DNA of 8,055 nt, taken from positions 1-8,055 of the forward strand of contig JAKSBM010000491.1 of assembly GCA_022361135.1 (NCBI GenBank), given 5' to 3'. Under the pieces are notes generated by a model. The model did not search any database and was not told the DNA's origin. It worked only from the letters and a program-made list of their open reading frames with translations. The position numbers were made by a program, and so were the translations under genes. Shown here piece by piece: positions 1 through 6,012 of the stretch. Within the stretch, counting starts at the first letter, position 1. Every line of letters begins with the position of its first letter. The DNA is from Desulfobacterales bacterium. GTDB lineage: Bacteria; Desulfobacterota; Desulfobacteria; Desulfobacterales; Desulfobacteraceae.

Positions 1-326
1 TGGCCAATGAAATTCGAAACCTCATGTTTGTTTTCGAGGACCTCACCGGTATTGATGATACGGCTATGAGAGAGATTCTCAAGAAGGTTGAAGGCCAGCA
101 GTTGACCTATGCATTGAAGACCGCCACCGAAGAAATGAAAGAAAAGATTTTCTCCAACCTGTCACAGCGTGCCGGAGACATGCTCAAGGACGATCTGGAC
201 GCCATGGGTCCGGTCCGTTTGGCAGAGGTGGAAGAAGCCCAGCAGGCCGTGGTCCGGGCAGCCAAGGAATTGGAAGCCGATGGCACCATTACCCTGGGTA
301 AAGGAAAGGATGATGTCCTTGTCTGA
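1..326 (+). CDS. fliG: Flagellar motor switch protein FliG, C-terminal part (5' end outside window)
   Basis: FliG is the rotor protein of the flagellar switch complex; its C-terminal domain faces the stator and generates torque. The window enters mid-gene: bases 1-2 finish a cut codon and the frame is open from base 3, giving 107 residues to the TGA at 324-326. The visible part is the torque domain. It starts with the family signature EIRNLMFVFEDL and continues through SQRAGDMLKDDL, GPVRLAEVEEAQ and a short charged tail. The charged residues known to matter for torque in E. coli FliG have counterparts here: Lys (117-119), Arg (168-170), Asp-Asp (189-194) and Arg (216-218). The stop codon lies 14 bases inside the next gene, which suggests translational coupling to fliH. 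Identity is near certain; only the N-terminal and middle domains cannot be judged. Confidence 0.97.
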   Translation, partial: ANEIRNLMFVFEDLTGIDDTAMREILKKVEGQQLTYALKTATEEMKEKIFSNLSQRAGDMLKDDLDAMGPVRLAEVEEAQQAVVRAAKELEADGTITLGKGKDDVLV

Positions 327-1293
327 TATGGAAACCAACGAGTTTAAACCCATTGATATTGGCACCCTGGATAATTTTGACCAGGAAGTCTCCAACCGGA
401 CCGATGAAAGCGAACCGGATTTTGATCGGTTTAAAGCATTGTTCGGGGCCGAAGACGAAGAAGACTTATCGGTATTCAAAACATTGCATCCCAATGTCCG
501 GGATGATTCCAACGATGTCTTCGAAGCCCTGATCGAAGTGCCGGACCAGGAGAATGAGCTGTCCCCGGAAGAAGACGCTTCCGTTCCCCAGGGGGAAGAG
601 GCCGTGGAAGTTGAAGTGCCCCCCGAGCCCACCGAGGCGGAAAAACAGGCGGCCCAGCTCAAGGCCGCCATGGAAGAGGCCCGCAGCCAGGGGCAGGTTC
701 AGGGCATGGAAGAGGGCCGGTCCCAGGGGTATGAAGAGGGCTTTGCCAAGGGCATGGAAGAAGGGAAAATCCAGGGGGAGGCCGAAGGGCGGGAAACCGG
801 CCATGCCGAAGGCTTTGCCCAGGGGGAAGCCCAAGGCAAAACCATTGGGGAAGAAAAGGCCAGGGAAGAGGCACAGAAAACCCTGGATGCCCTGTCGGAT
901 TCATTGGCTGCATTGAATAATTTGACCAACGACCTGGTGGATTCCCATGGGGAACAATTGCTGGGACTGGTTTTCCAGGTCACGGAAAAGGTGATCCAGG
1001 CCCAGGTGGAAACCCAGGATGATTTGGTCCGGGAAACCATCATCGATGCCTTGAAAACCCTGGTGCGTCCTGAAGAAATTGAACTCAGCGTCAGCCCCGA
1101 AGATTACGAATACATAGAGATGATCAAGGATAGTTTCTTTGAAAACATCTCTTCTTTGACCCACATATCGGTCCAGTCCGATCCCCTGGTGGCCCGGGGG
1201 GGCTGCCGCATTGAAACCGCCACTGCATCCGTTGAAACAGATCCCATGTCTAAACTTGATGCCGTCCGGGAAATCTTTTTAGGAACGGTTTAA
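313..1293 (+). CDS. fliH: Flagellar assembly protein FliH (export ATPase regulator)
   Basis: FliH binds and holds down the export ATPase FliI and links it to the switch complex and export gate on the cytoplasmic side. With the ATG at 313 the protein has 326 residues, longer than the roughly 235 of Salmonella FliH. I chose 313 because an AAGGA lies 7 bases upstream; ATG 310 is too close to it and ATG 328 has no ribosome site. Residues 1-120 form an acidic, probably disordered region rich in Asp, Glu and Pro. Residues 127-179 are an unbroken run of glycine at every fourth position (GxxxG), a FliH hallmark. The remainder is the FliH/HrpE-type C-terminal domain, ending in the typical DPLVARGGCRIET segment. 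No tryptophan occurs anywhere in the protein, although Salmonella FliH uses two near its N-terminus for docking. The gene sits between fliG, which it overlaps, and fliI, 1 base away, as expected. Confidence 0.95.
   Translation: MSLSDMETNEFKPIDIGTLDNFDQEVSNRTDESEPDFDRFKALFGAEDEEDLSVFKTLHPNVRDDSNDVFEALIEVPDQENELSPEEDASVPQGEEAVEVEVPPEPTEAEKQAAQLKAAMEEARSQGQVQGMEEGRSQGYEEGFAKGMEEGKIQGEAEGRETGHAEGFAQGEAQGKTIGEEKAREEAQKTLDALSDSLAALNNLTNDLVDSHGEQLLGLVFQVTEKVIQAQVETQDDLVRETIIDALKTLVRPEEIELSVSPEDYEYIEMIKDSFFENISSLTHISVQSDPLVARGGCRIETATASVETDPMSKLDAVREIFLGTV
691..849 (+). repeat. GxxxG tetrad repeat within fliH
   Basis: Over 53 codons (FliH residues 127-179) glycine occurs at every fourth codon without a break: 14 glycines making 13 consecutive GxxxG tetrads. 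The intervening residues are mostly Glu, Gln, Ala, Arg and Lys. The four-residue spacing of small residues extends further as alanine on both sides, at codons 667 and 679 before and 859 and 871 after, for 18 small residues in phase. GxxxG runs are a known feature of FliH and are thought to form a tightly packed helix-helix interface in the FliH dimer. At the DNA level it reads as an imperfect 12-base periodicity rather than identical units. Confidence 0.9.
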
Positions 1294-1294
1294 T

Positions 1295-2638
1295 ATGGAG
1301 AGTGATTACCTCAATCGATTGAATTTTGACCAGTACAGCAACCGTCTGGAACATATCCCCCTGGTCCGGCCCGAGGGACGGGTGTCCAAGGTGTTGGGCC
1401 TTGTGGCCGAAGGAGACAGCCTGGGGCTGGGCATCGGCAGTATCTGCAATCTGATCAATGACCAGGGGGCGGCCATCCGCGCCGAAGTGGTGGGCTTTAA
1501 ACAGGAAAAAGCCTTGTTCATGCCCTATGGGGAAATCCGGGGCATCAGTCTGGGCAGCCGTATCATTCCCGTTTCCTCCTCCCCCATGGTCGGGGTTTCC
1601 GATGGTCTTTTGGGACGGGTGGTGGACGGCATGGGCGATCCCATTGACGGCAAGGGGCCCATTATCCCCACGGATGAGTATTATCTTTTCGGCAAGGCCG
1701 TCACCCCCCTGGAACGGAAATCCATCAAAGAGCCCCTGGATGTGGGGGTGGGGGCCATCAACAGCATGATTCCCCTGGGAAAGGGGCAGCGGGTGGCCAT
1801 CATGGCCGGCTCCGGTGTGGGGAAAAGCGTGCTCATGGGCATGATGACCAAGCACACCAATGCCGATGTGGTGGTCATCGGTCTCATCGGAGAACGGGGG
1901 CGTGAGGTAAAGGATTTTGTGGAAGATACCCTGGGAAAGGAAGGCCTTAAACGGGCCGTGGTGGTCGCGGCCACCTCGGATTCCCCCCCCCTGGTCCGCA
2001 TGCGCGGGGCCTACCTGGCCACCACCATTGCCGAATATTTCCGGGATCAGGGTAAGGATGTCCTTCTCATGGTGGATTCCATTACCCGGTACGCCATGTC
2101 CTCCAGGGATGTGGGGCTTGCCGCAGGTGAACCCCCCACCACCCGGGGCTATACCCCGTCCTTTTTTGTCCAGATTCCCGTGCTTTTGGAACGGGCCGGC
2201 TGCCTGGAGCGGGGAGGGTCCATCACCGGGATTTATACGGTTCTGGTGGAAGGCGACGACATGAACGATCCCGTGGGGGATACGGTGCGCTCCATTGTGG
2301 ACGGTCACATTGTCCTCTCCCGGGACATTGCCAACAAGGGCCATTATCCGGCCATTGATGTCATGGCTTCCGTTTCCCGTGTGGCCCGGGATGTGAGTAG
2401 CGAAGATCACATGCGCCTGCGGTCCAACGCCGTGAATATCATGGCCGCCTATCGCAACGCCGAGGACATGATCACCATCGGTGCCTATGTGGATGGATCC
2501 GATCCCGCCATTGATAAAGCCAAAGCCCTCATGCCCAGAATCAATCAGTTCCTCCAGCAGCACATGGCCACCAAGGTGGACCACGCCAATTCCATTAACG
2601 GCCTCCGCCTGGCCCTGGAAGCATCCGGAGGGAAATAA
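1295..2638 (+). CDS. fliI: Flagellum-specific ATP synthase / type III export ATPase FliI
   Basis: FliI is the ATPase of the flagellar type III export apparatus. It is related to the F1 beta subunit, works as a hexamer under the export gate and helps feed rod, hook and filament subunits into the channel. The 447-residue product matches the usual family length of about 440-460. Walker A is AGSGVGKS at residues 171-178. The catalytic-glutamate loop GERGRE is at 199-204, with Glu200 equivalent to the F1 catalytic glutamate. Walker B is LLMVD at 257-261. The family block SITGIYTVLVEGDDMNDP and the GHYPAIDVMASVSRV block follow. The N-terminal helix (about residues 1-25) is the expected FliH-binding segment. 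The start ATG lies one base after the fliH stop, with AGGA about 10 bases upstream. All catalytic motifs are intact, so it should be active. A run of eight C at 1983-1990 lies in the coding sequence. Confidence 0.98.
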   Translation: MESDYLNRLNFDQYSNRLEHIPLVRPEGRVSKVLGLVAEGDSLGLGIGSICNLINDQGAAIRAEVVGFKQEKALFMPYGEIRGISLGSRIIPVSSSPMVGVSDGLLGRVVDGMGDPIDGKGPIIPTDEYYLFGKAVTPLERKSIKEPLDVGVGAINSMIPLGKGQRVAIMAGSGVGKSVLMGMMTKHTNADVVVIGLIGERGREVKDFVEDTLGKEGLKRAVVVAATSDSPPLVRMRGAYLATTIAEYFRDQGKDVLLMVDSITRYAMSSRDVGLAAGEPPTTRGYTPSFFVQIPVLLERAGCLERGGSITGIYTVLVEGDDMNDPVGDTVRSIVDGHIVLSRDIANKGHYPAIDVMASVSRVARDVSSEDHMRLRSNAVNIMAAYRNAEDMITIGAYVDGSDPAIDKAKALMPRINQFLQQHMATKVDHANSINGLRLALEASGGK

Positions 2639-2644
2639 AAGACA

Positions 2645-3103
2645 GTGAAAAAGTTTGAATTCAAGCTGGAATCCCTGCTCAATTACAGACGGCATCGGGA
2701 GCTCATCGCCCGCCAGGATGTAAGCCAGGCCGTGATGGATCTCATGGCCTGTGAAGCCCGGATTCAGGATCTGGAACAGCAGCGGGACCATGGGGTGGGG
2801 GTATTGGAAGAAAAGATCAGTCAGGGGCTGAATGCCACCCTGTTCAACCAGTATTCCGATTATTTGAATGGCCTGGCCTACTTGATTCAAAGGGAAAAAG
2901 ACCAGCACCGGCACTATGAAAATATTCTTGAGGAAAAGCGGAAAATCCTCAAAAAAAGAAGCATTGACAAGAAGGCCATGGAGCGGTTACGAGATAAACG
3001 GAAGCAGGAGTATACCAAAGCGATTCTTGCCGAAGAACAAAAAGAACTGGATGAAATTTCATCCTTGAAAACCGCAAGGGAATTGTCCAATGCAATGGAG
3101 TAA
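2645..3103 (+). CDS. fliJ: Flagellar export protein FliJ (stalk-like chaperone of the export ATPase)
   Basis: FliJ is a small coiled-coil protein that sits in the centre of the FliI hexamer, contacts the export gate protein FlhA and escorts export chaperones. The 152-residue length matches the family (about 147). The start FKLESLLNYR is the FliJ N-terminal signature, and the rest is almost entirely charged alpha-helix suited to a two-helix antiparallel coiled coil, including the RLRDKRKQEY segment typical of the C-terminal helix. The start codon is GTG at 2645, with a strong GGAGGG 12 bases upstream inside the end of fliI; the long spacing and GTG may lower its translation relative to fliI. 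The gene overlaps the following one by 14 bases. Similarity of FliJ proteins is always low, so the call rests on the N-terminal motif, size, helicity and position after fliI. Confidence 0.93.
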   Translation: MKKFEFKLESLLNYRRHRELIARQDVSQAVMDLMACEARIQDLEQQRDHGVGVLEEKISQGLNATLFNQYSDYLNGLAYLIQREKDQHRHYENILEEKRKILKKRSIDKKAMERLRDKRKQEYTKAILAEEQKELDEISSLKTARELSNAME

Positions 3104-3698
3104 AACACAATTAATCAGCGCGGTCATGGTCACCGGGCTCATCACCCTTTTTACCCATCTGACGCCGTTGTCTGATTTTGCCACGGCCTGGGCAGAAGAT
3201 CCCCCCTCCGCCGAATCCGCCGAGGGGATTGAGGGCGAAGAACAGCCCTGCCCGGAATGTCCCGAATGCCCGGATCCGGCCAAGGTGGTCCTCCGGGGGC
3301 TTGAAGAAAAGCGGAAGACCATTGATCAGGCCCAGGAAAAATTGGAGCAGGAGCGCAAGGATCTGGAACGTTACGCCGAACAGGTGGATGAAAAGCTGGT
3401 TTCCCTGGAAAAAATGAAGCAGCAGATCAAAGAAGATCTGGCCCGCCTGGATGAGCAGAAAAGCAAGAAAACCCGGGACGAAAAGGCCGAATACGAGGCC
3501 AAGCTCGGCCGGTTGGTGAAGATGTATGCCGGAATGAAGCCCAAAAATGCCGCATTGATTGTGGATAAGATGGACTTGAAGGTGGCTGAGGAGATTTTCC
3601 TTCGCATGCGAGAAACTTCAGCGTCCCAGATTCTCTCCTTTGTGAATTCCGAGAAAGCTGCCAAGATCAGTGAGCGTCTGGCCTATAAACGCGATTGA
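3090..3698 (+). CDS. MotE family protein (MgtE N-terminal-like domain), putative exported motor-associated protein
   Basis: The 202-residue product has three parts. Residues 8-35 are a hydrophobic segment ending in Ala-Trp-Ala, which looks like a Sec signal peptide cleaved after residue 35, or else a membrane anchor. Residues 36-65 are an acidic, Pro-rich stretch holding three cysteines in CPECPEC (54-60). Residues about 70-140 form a long charged coiled coil, followed by a C-terminal helical domain (MYAGMKPKNAALIVDKM and onward) resembling the cytoplasmic N-domain of the magnesium transporter MgtE. This domain architecture matches the MotE family; MotE of Sinorhizobium is a periplasmic chaperone for the motor protein MotC. 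Direct overlap with fliJ and an AAGGGA 8 bases before the ATG argue for co-expression with the export operon. It is not a magnesium transporter, as it has no channel domain. The molecular role in this lineage is inference. It is the last gene before the terminator. Confidence 0.85.
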   Translation: MQWSKTQLISAVMVTGLITLFTHLTPLSDFATAWAEDPPSAESAEGIEGEEQPCPECPECPDPAKVVLRGLEEKRKTIDQAQEKLEQERKDLERYAEQVDEKLVSLEKMKQQIKEDLARLDEQKSKKTRDEKAEYEAKLGRLVKMYAGMKPKNAALIVDKMDLKVAEEIFLRMRETSASQILSFVNSEKAAKISERLAYKRD

Positions 3699-3719
3699 TT
3701 TTACACATATATTTTCCGT

Positions 3720-3750
3720 AAGCCTCCCTGGTTCCAGGGGGGCTTTTTTT
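3720..3750 (+). terminator. Rho-independent terminator of the fliG-to-motE-type operon
   Basis: A 12-base-pair stem (AAGCCTCCCTGG pairing with CCAGGGGGGCTT, with one T-G wobble at 3725/3740) closes on a very tight loop; opening the innermost pair leaves the four-base loop GTTC. It runs straight into seven T at 3744-3750. It begins 21 bases after the stop codon of the MotE-family gene and separates the export operon from the hook operon. The opposite strand has no matching T run, so it should act mainly on + strand transcripts. Confidence 0.93.
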
Positions 3751-3804
3751 ATGCCCACCCAATCCCCTGGCACAAGGTAATATTTTCCCAGCCTTGGCCC
3801 TGCC

Positions 3805-3845
3805 GGGGAAATATGTTCCAAAGTTCGGGGGGGAATTTTTTCCCC
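3805..3845. promoter_or_regulatory. Twin GGAA/TTCC inverted repeats, possible enhancer-binding-protein sites
   Basis: Two similar dyads lie upstream of the sigma-54 promoter. The first is GGAA-ATATG-TTCC at 3807-3819, preceded by two further G. The second is GGGGAA-TTTT-TTCCCC at 3830-3845 with six-base arms. Their centres are about 25 bases apart and lie roughly 70-100 bases upstream of the -24 element, the usual place for binding sites of sigma-54 activators such as FlrC, FleR or FlgR. The repeats are seen directly; the binding role is inference. The second dyad could simply be a chance product of the local G7 and T-rich tracts. Confidence 0.35.
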
Positions 3846-3907
3846 AAATGGATTTTAAAAATCATAAGCGCCTGAAAACAAAAGGGTAAACGGGGCAGGG
3901 GGCCCAA

Positions 3908-3923
3908 TGGCATGATCATTGCT
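3908..3923 (+). promoter_or_regulatory. Sigma-54 (RpoN) promoter of the fliK-flgD-flgE operon
   Basis: TGGCATGATCATTGCT matches the sigma-54 consensus TGGCACG-N4-TTGCW at every fixed position except one (T for C at 3913). The GG of the -24 element and the GC of the -12 element have the required spacing. Transcription would start near 3934, leaving an untranslated leader of about 27 bases before the fliK ATG. It lies after a terminator and in front of hook genes, which many polar-flagellated proteobacteria express from RpoN promoters with a flagellar two-component activator. Confidence 0.88.
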
Positions 3924-3960
3924 CATATATCCTCCAGATGGAAATAAAAATAGGTGTCTT

Positions 3961-6000
3961 ATGAATTTGAATTTTGCAGGAATCCAACAATTAATGTTCA
4001 GCCAGGGAACCCAGGAAATATTGGGTACGGACTCCGCTGCATTGCTGGGTTCCGGCACGGAAGATTCTGGTTTTGAACAGACCTTGAAGGGCCTGCTTGC
4101 CAATCTGAGACAGGGGGATACCCCGTCGTTTGAGTTGAGTACCACAGGAAATCTGATTCCGTCTTTATTATCCCAGGGAAGCGCAAGCTCCATAGCAGAT
4201 GTTTTCATGGCATCCAAGGGGCAGACAACCGTTTCCAATACCAATAAATGGGGTACAGACCCAAGCGGGCTGGATATCAAGACCCTGATCAAAAAAATGG
4301 AAAATTTACCCCAGGCCATGGAAGGCCTGTCCAATGCCCAGGGGGCTGAATTTATCTCCCGGTTCAAGGAGATCATGCTCACCCTGGGAAATGGAAATTT
4401 GGATCAGGTGGAGGTGGAATCCGGCGGAGAGGATGTCCTGGCGGAGTTGATACTCGTGGCAGGCTTGGATCCGGACACGGTGGCCCAGTTCAAGGAAGAA
4501 CTCCGGGAAAAATTGGAAACCGAGGGAGCCCAGGATCTGAAATCCGTTTTGTCAGACATGGAAAAGATTGCCCAGGAGGGAACGGAAACGGATGAGACCG
4601 AAGTGATGGCCGAATCCTCCGTTCAGCCCTATATCGTTTCCATTCTTCAGATGATGGGGGTGGCGCCGGCCCAGGTGACGGAAATCATGTCCCAGGCCGA
4701 CCGGGGAAATCAAGGAATCAGCCTGACGGCTCTGGTGGCGTCTCTGGAAACCCTCCAGGAAGGAACCGGGAGCCCCATTTCTATTTCCCAGGCAATGGCA
4801 GCCACATCTTCCACCCATTCCACAGCCCTTCCCCAGGCCGCACCTTCAAGTGACGGAATTCCTTCCAATGGGTCACAGGTGCCGCCCCTCCAGGTGAGCC
4901 AAGACATGTTGCCTGCATTTAATTCCCTCATGGAAAAATTGAACCTTCCCACGGTGGATGACTCCGCTCCTGCCGTATCCCTGGATCAATTTGTCACTAC
5001 TTTGAAATCCTGGAAGCAGGGGGCGGAAAAGGCCCAGACGGTTCCGGCTGCCCAAGCCGATGGGAGCCCTTCGGTGGAATTGCCAAGGGGGGAAACCACC
5101 ACAACGGCGGCCAAGGTCATGGAACGACTTTTCCAGCACCTATCACTGAATCAATCCGCCACTCCGGCCATGGCGGCGCCCACCCAGGTGGCCGCCCAGG
5201 AATGGAACGGCAGCGGCCTTGAGCATCAGTCGGTCAAGGGCGCTGCCCAGGCCATGAAAAATGATGCCGCCTTTGTTCAGTCCATGGATACCATGGCCCA
5301 GGTCCAGGCTGCAGAAACCCCGGCGGCAAACAAGGTGGCCCCCGTGGACATGGTGGCCGATGCTGTGGTTTCCGGCTCCGGCAGGGAGGCCCAGACCCAT
5401 CTTTTTGAGGCCGTCCAAAAGCAGGTGCAGGGGCGGGATAATACCCCTGGGAAGGGTGAAAATCGAATTCTATCCGAGGCCTTGACCGGCCTTTCAGAGT
5501 CCCGGCAGGAGGGCGTGGCTGCTCCGGAAAAAGCCGAAGAGCCCCCCCGCCCCAGGACCCTGCCCCAATATGTGACCCGTCAGGTGGGGCGGGGATTGGC
5601 CCGGGCCGTAAACCAGGGAGAGTCCAGTCTGACCCTGCAGTTAAAGCCCGCCAACCTGGGGCGCATGATCATGAAAATCGATAATGCCGGTGACAGCATG
5701 AAGGTCAGCATCATGACCGAGCATCATTCGGCCAAGGAAATTTTGACCACCCATTCGGCAGAACTAAAGCAGATCATGGCCGGCAGCGGTATCAGCCTTG
5801 ATAATTTTGAGGTGGAGATGAGCAGTGATTTCAAACAGTCCATGGCAGATGCACAGGCCCAGTCCAATGCCTTTCAGCAGAAAAAGGGAAAGGGACAACA
5901 GGGGCAGGGCGCATTGTCCGGGACGGATTCGGTTGAAGAACCAACCCTTCCCTCCGGCAACAGCCGGACGGGAAATGCCGGATATCATCTGGTGGTTTAG
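3961..6000 (+). CDS. fliK: Flagellar hook-length control protein FliK
   Basis: FliK is a secreted molecular ruler that measures the growing hook and, through its C-terminal domain, signals the gate protein FlhB to switch export from hook to filament subunits. The product is 679 residues, long for the family (Salmonella 405), though FliK length varies widely and is linked to hook length. The conserved C-terminal Flg_hook domain spans about residues 535-625, with the hallmark SLTLQLKPANLGRMIMKI. The first 530 residues are low in conservation, rich in Ala, Gln, Ser, Thr and Pro, as expected for a ruler. A Gln/Lys/Gly-rich tail ends the protein. I chose ATG 3961 over an in-frame TTG at 3919 because that TTG lies in the -12 box of the promoter and upstream of the likely transcript start, whereas AGGTG sits just before 3961. 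The stop codon is part of the flgD ribosome site. Confidence 0.94.
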   Translation: MNLNFAGIQQLMFSQGTQEILGTDSAALLGSGTEDSGFEQTLKGLLANLRQGDTPSFELSTTGNLIPSLLSQGSASSIADVFMASKGQTTVSNTNKWGTDPSGLDIKTLIKKMENLPQAMEGLSNAQGAEFISRFKEIMLTLGNGNLDQVEVESGGEDVLAELILVAGLDPDTVAQFKEELREKLETEGAQDLKSVLSDMEKIAQEGTETDETEVMAESSVQPYIVSILQMMGVAPAQVTEIMSQADRGNQGISLTALVASLETLQEGTGSPISISQAMAATSSTHSTALPQAAPSSDGIPSNGSQVPPLQVSQDMLPAFNSLMEKLNLPTVDDSAPAVSLDQFVTTLKSWKQGAEKAQTVPAAQADGSPSVELPRGETTTTAAKVMERLFQHLSLNQSATPAMAAPTQVAAQEWNGSGLEHQSVKGAAQAMKNDAAFVQSMDTMAQVQAAETPAANKVAPVDMVADAVVSGSGREAQTHLFEAVQKQVQGRDNTPGKGENRILSEALTGLSESRQEGVAAPEKAEEPPRPRTLPQYVTRQVGRGLARAVNQGESSLTLQLKPANLGRMIMKIDNAGDSMKVSIMTEHHSAKEILTTHSAELKQIMAGSGISLDNFEVEMSSDFKQSMADAQAQSNAFQQKKGKGQQGQGALSGTDSVEEPTLPSGNSRTGNAGYHLVV

Positions 6001-6012
6001 GAGGAACGAATT

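Noticed and set aside
169..312. Upstream extension of the fliH frame to an ATG at 169
   Set aside because: This part overlaps the conserved C-terminal domain of fliG in another frame and reads as Trp/Pro/Arg-rich nonsense. A ribosome site and the normal acidic FliH start support 313.
1250..2914. A 554-codon open frame on the minus strand opposite fliI
   Set aside because: It mirrors fliI and parts of fliH and fliJ, is rich in Gly and His as expected from the antisense of this codon use, shows no known domain and has no ribosome site or promoter. It is a shadow of fliI.
3768..3783. A second TGGCAC sequence resembling a -24 sigma-54 element
   Set aside because: At the required spacing downstream there is AATAT in place of TTGCW, so the -12 element is missing.
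3851..3863. AT-rich dyad GATTTT-A-AAAATC between the GGAA/TTCC repeats and the promoter
   Set aside because: It sits where an IHF bend site might be, but it does not match the IHF consensus and short AT dyads are common by chance.
3813..3875. A 20-codon open frame in the fliK upstream region
   Set aside because: No ribosome site precedes it and it lies across the dyad repeats upstream of the predicted transcript start.
3919..3960. TTG at 3919 as the fliK start
   Set aside because: The TTG is part of the -12 box of the sigma-54 promoter, upstream of the expected transcript start, and the added 14 residues do not look like a FliK N-terminus.
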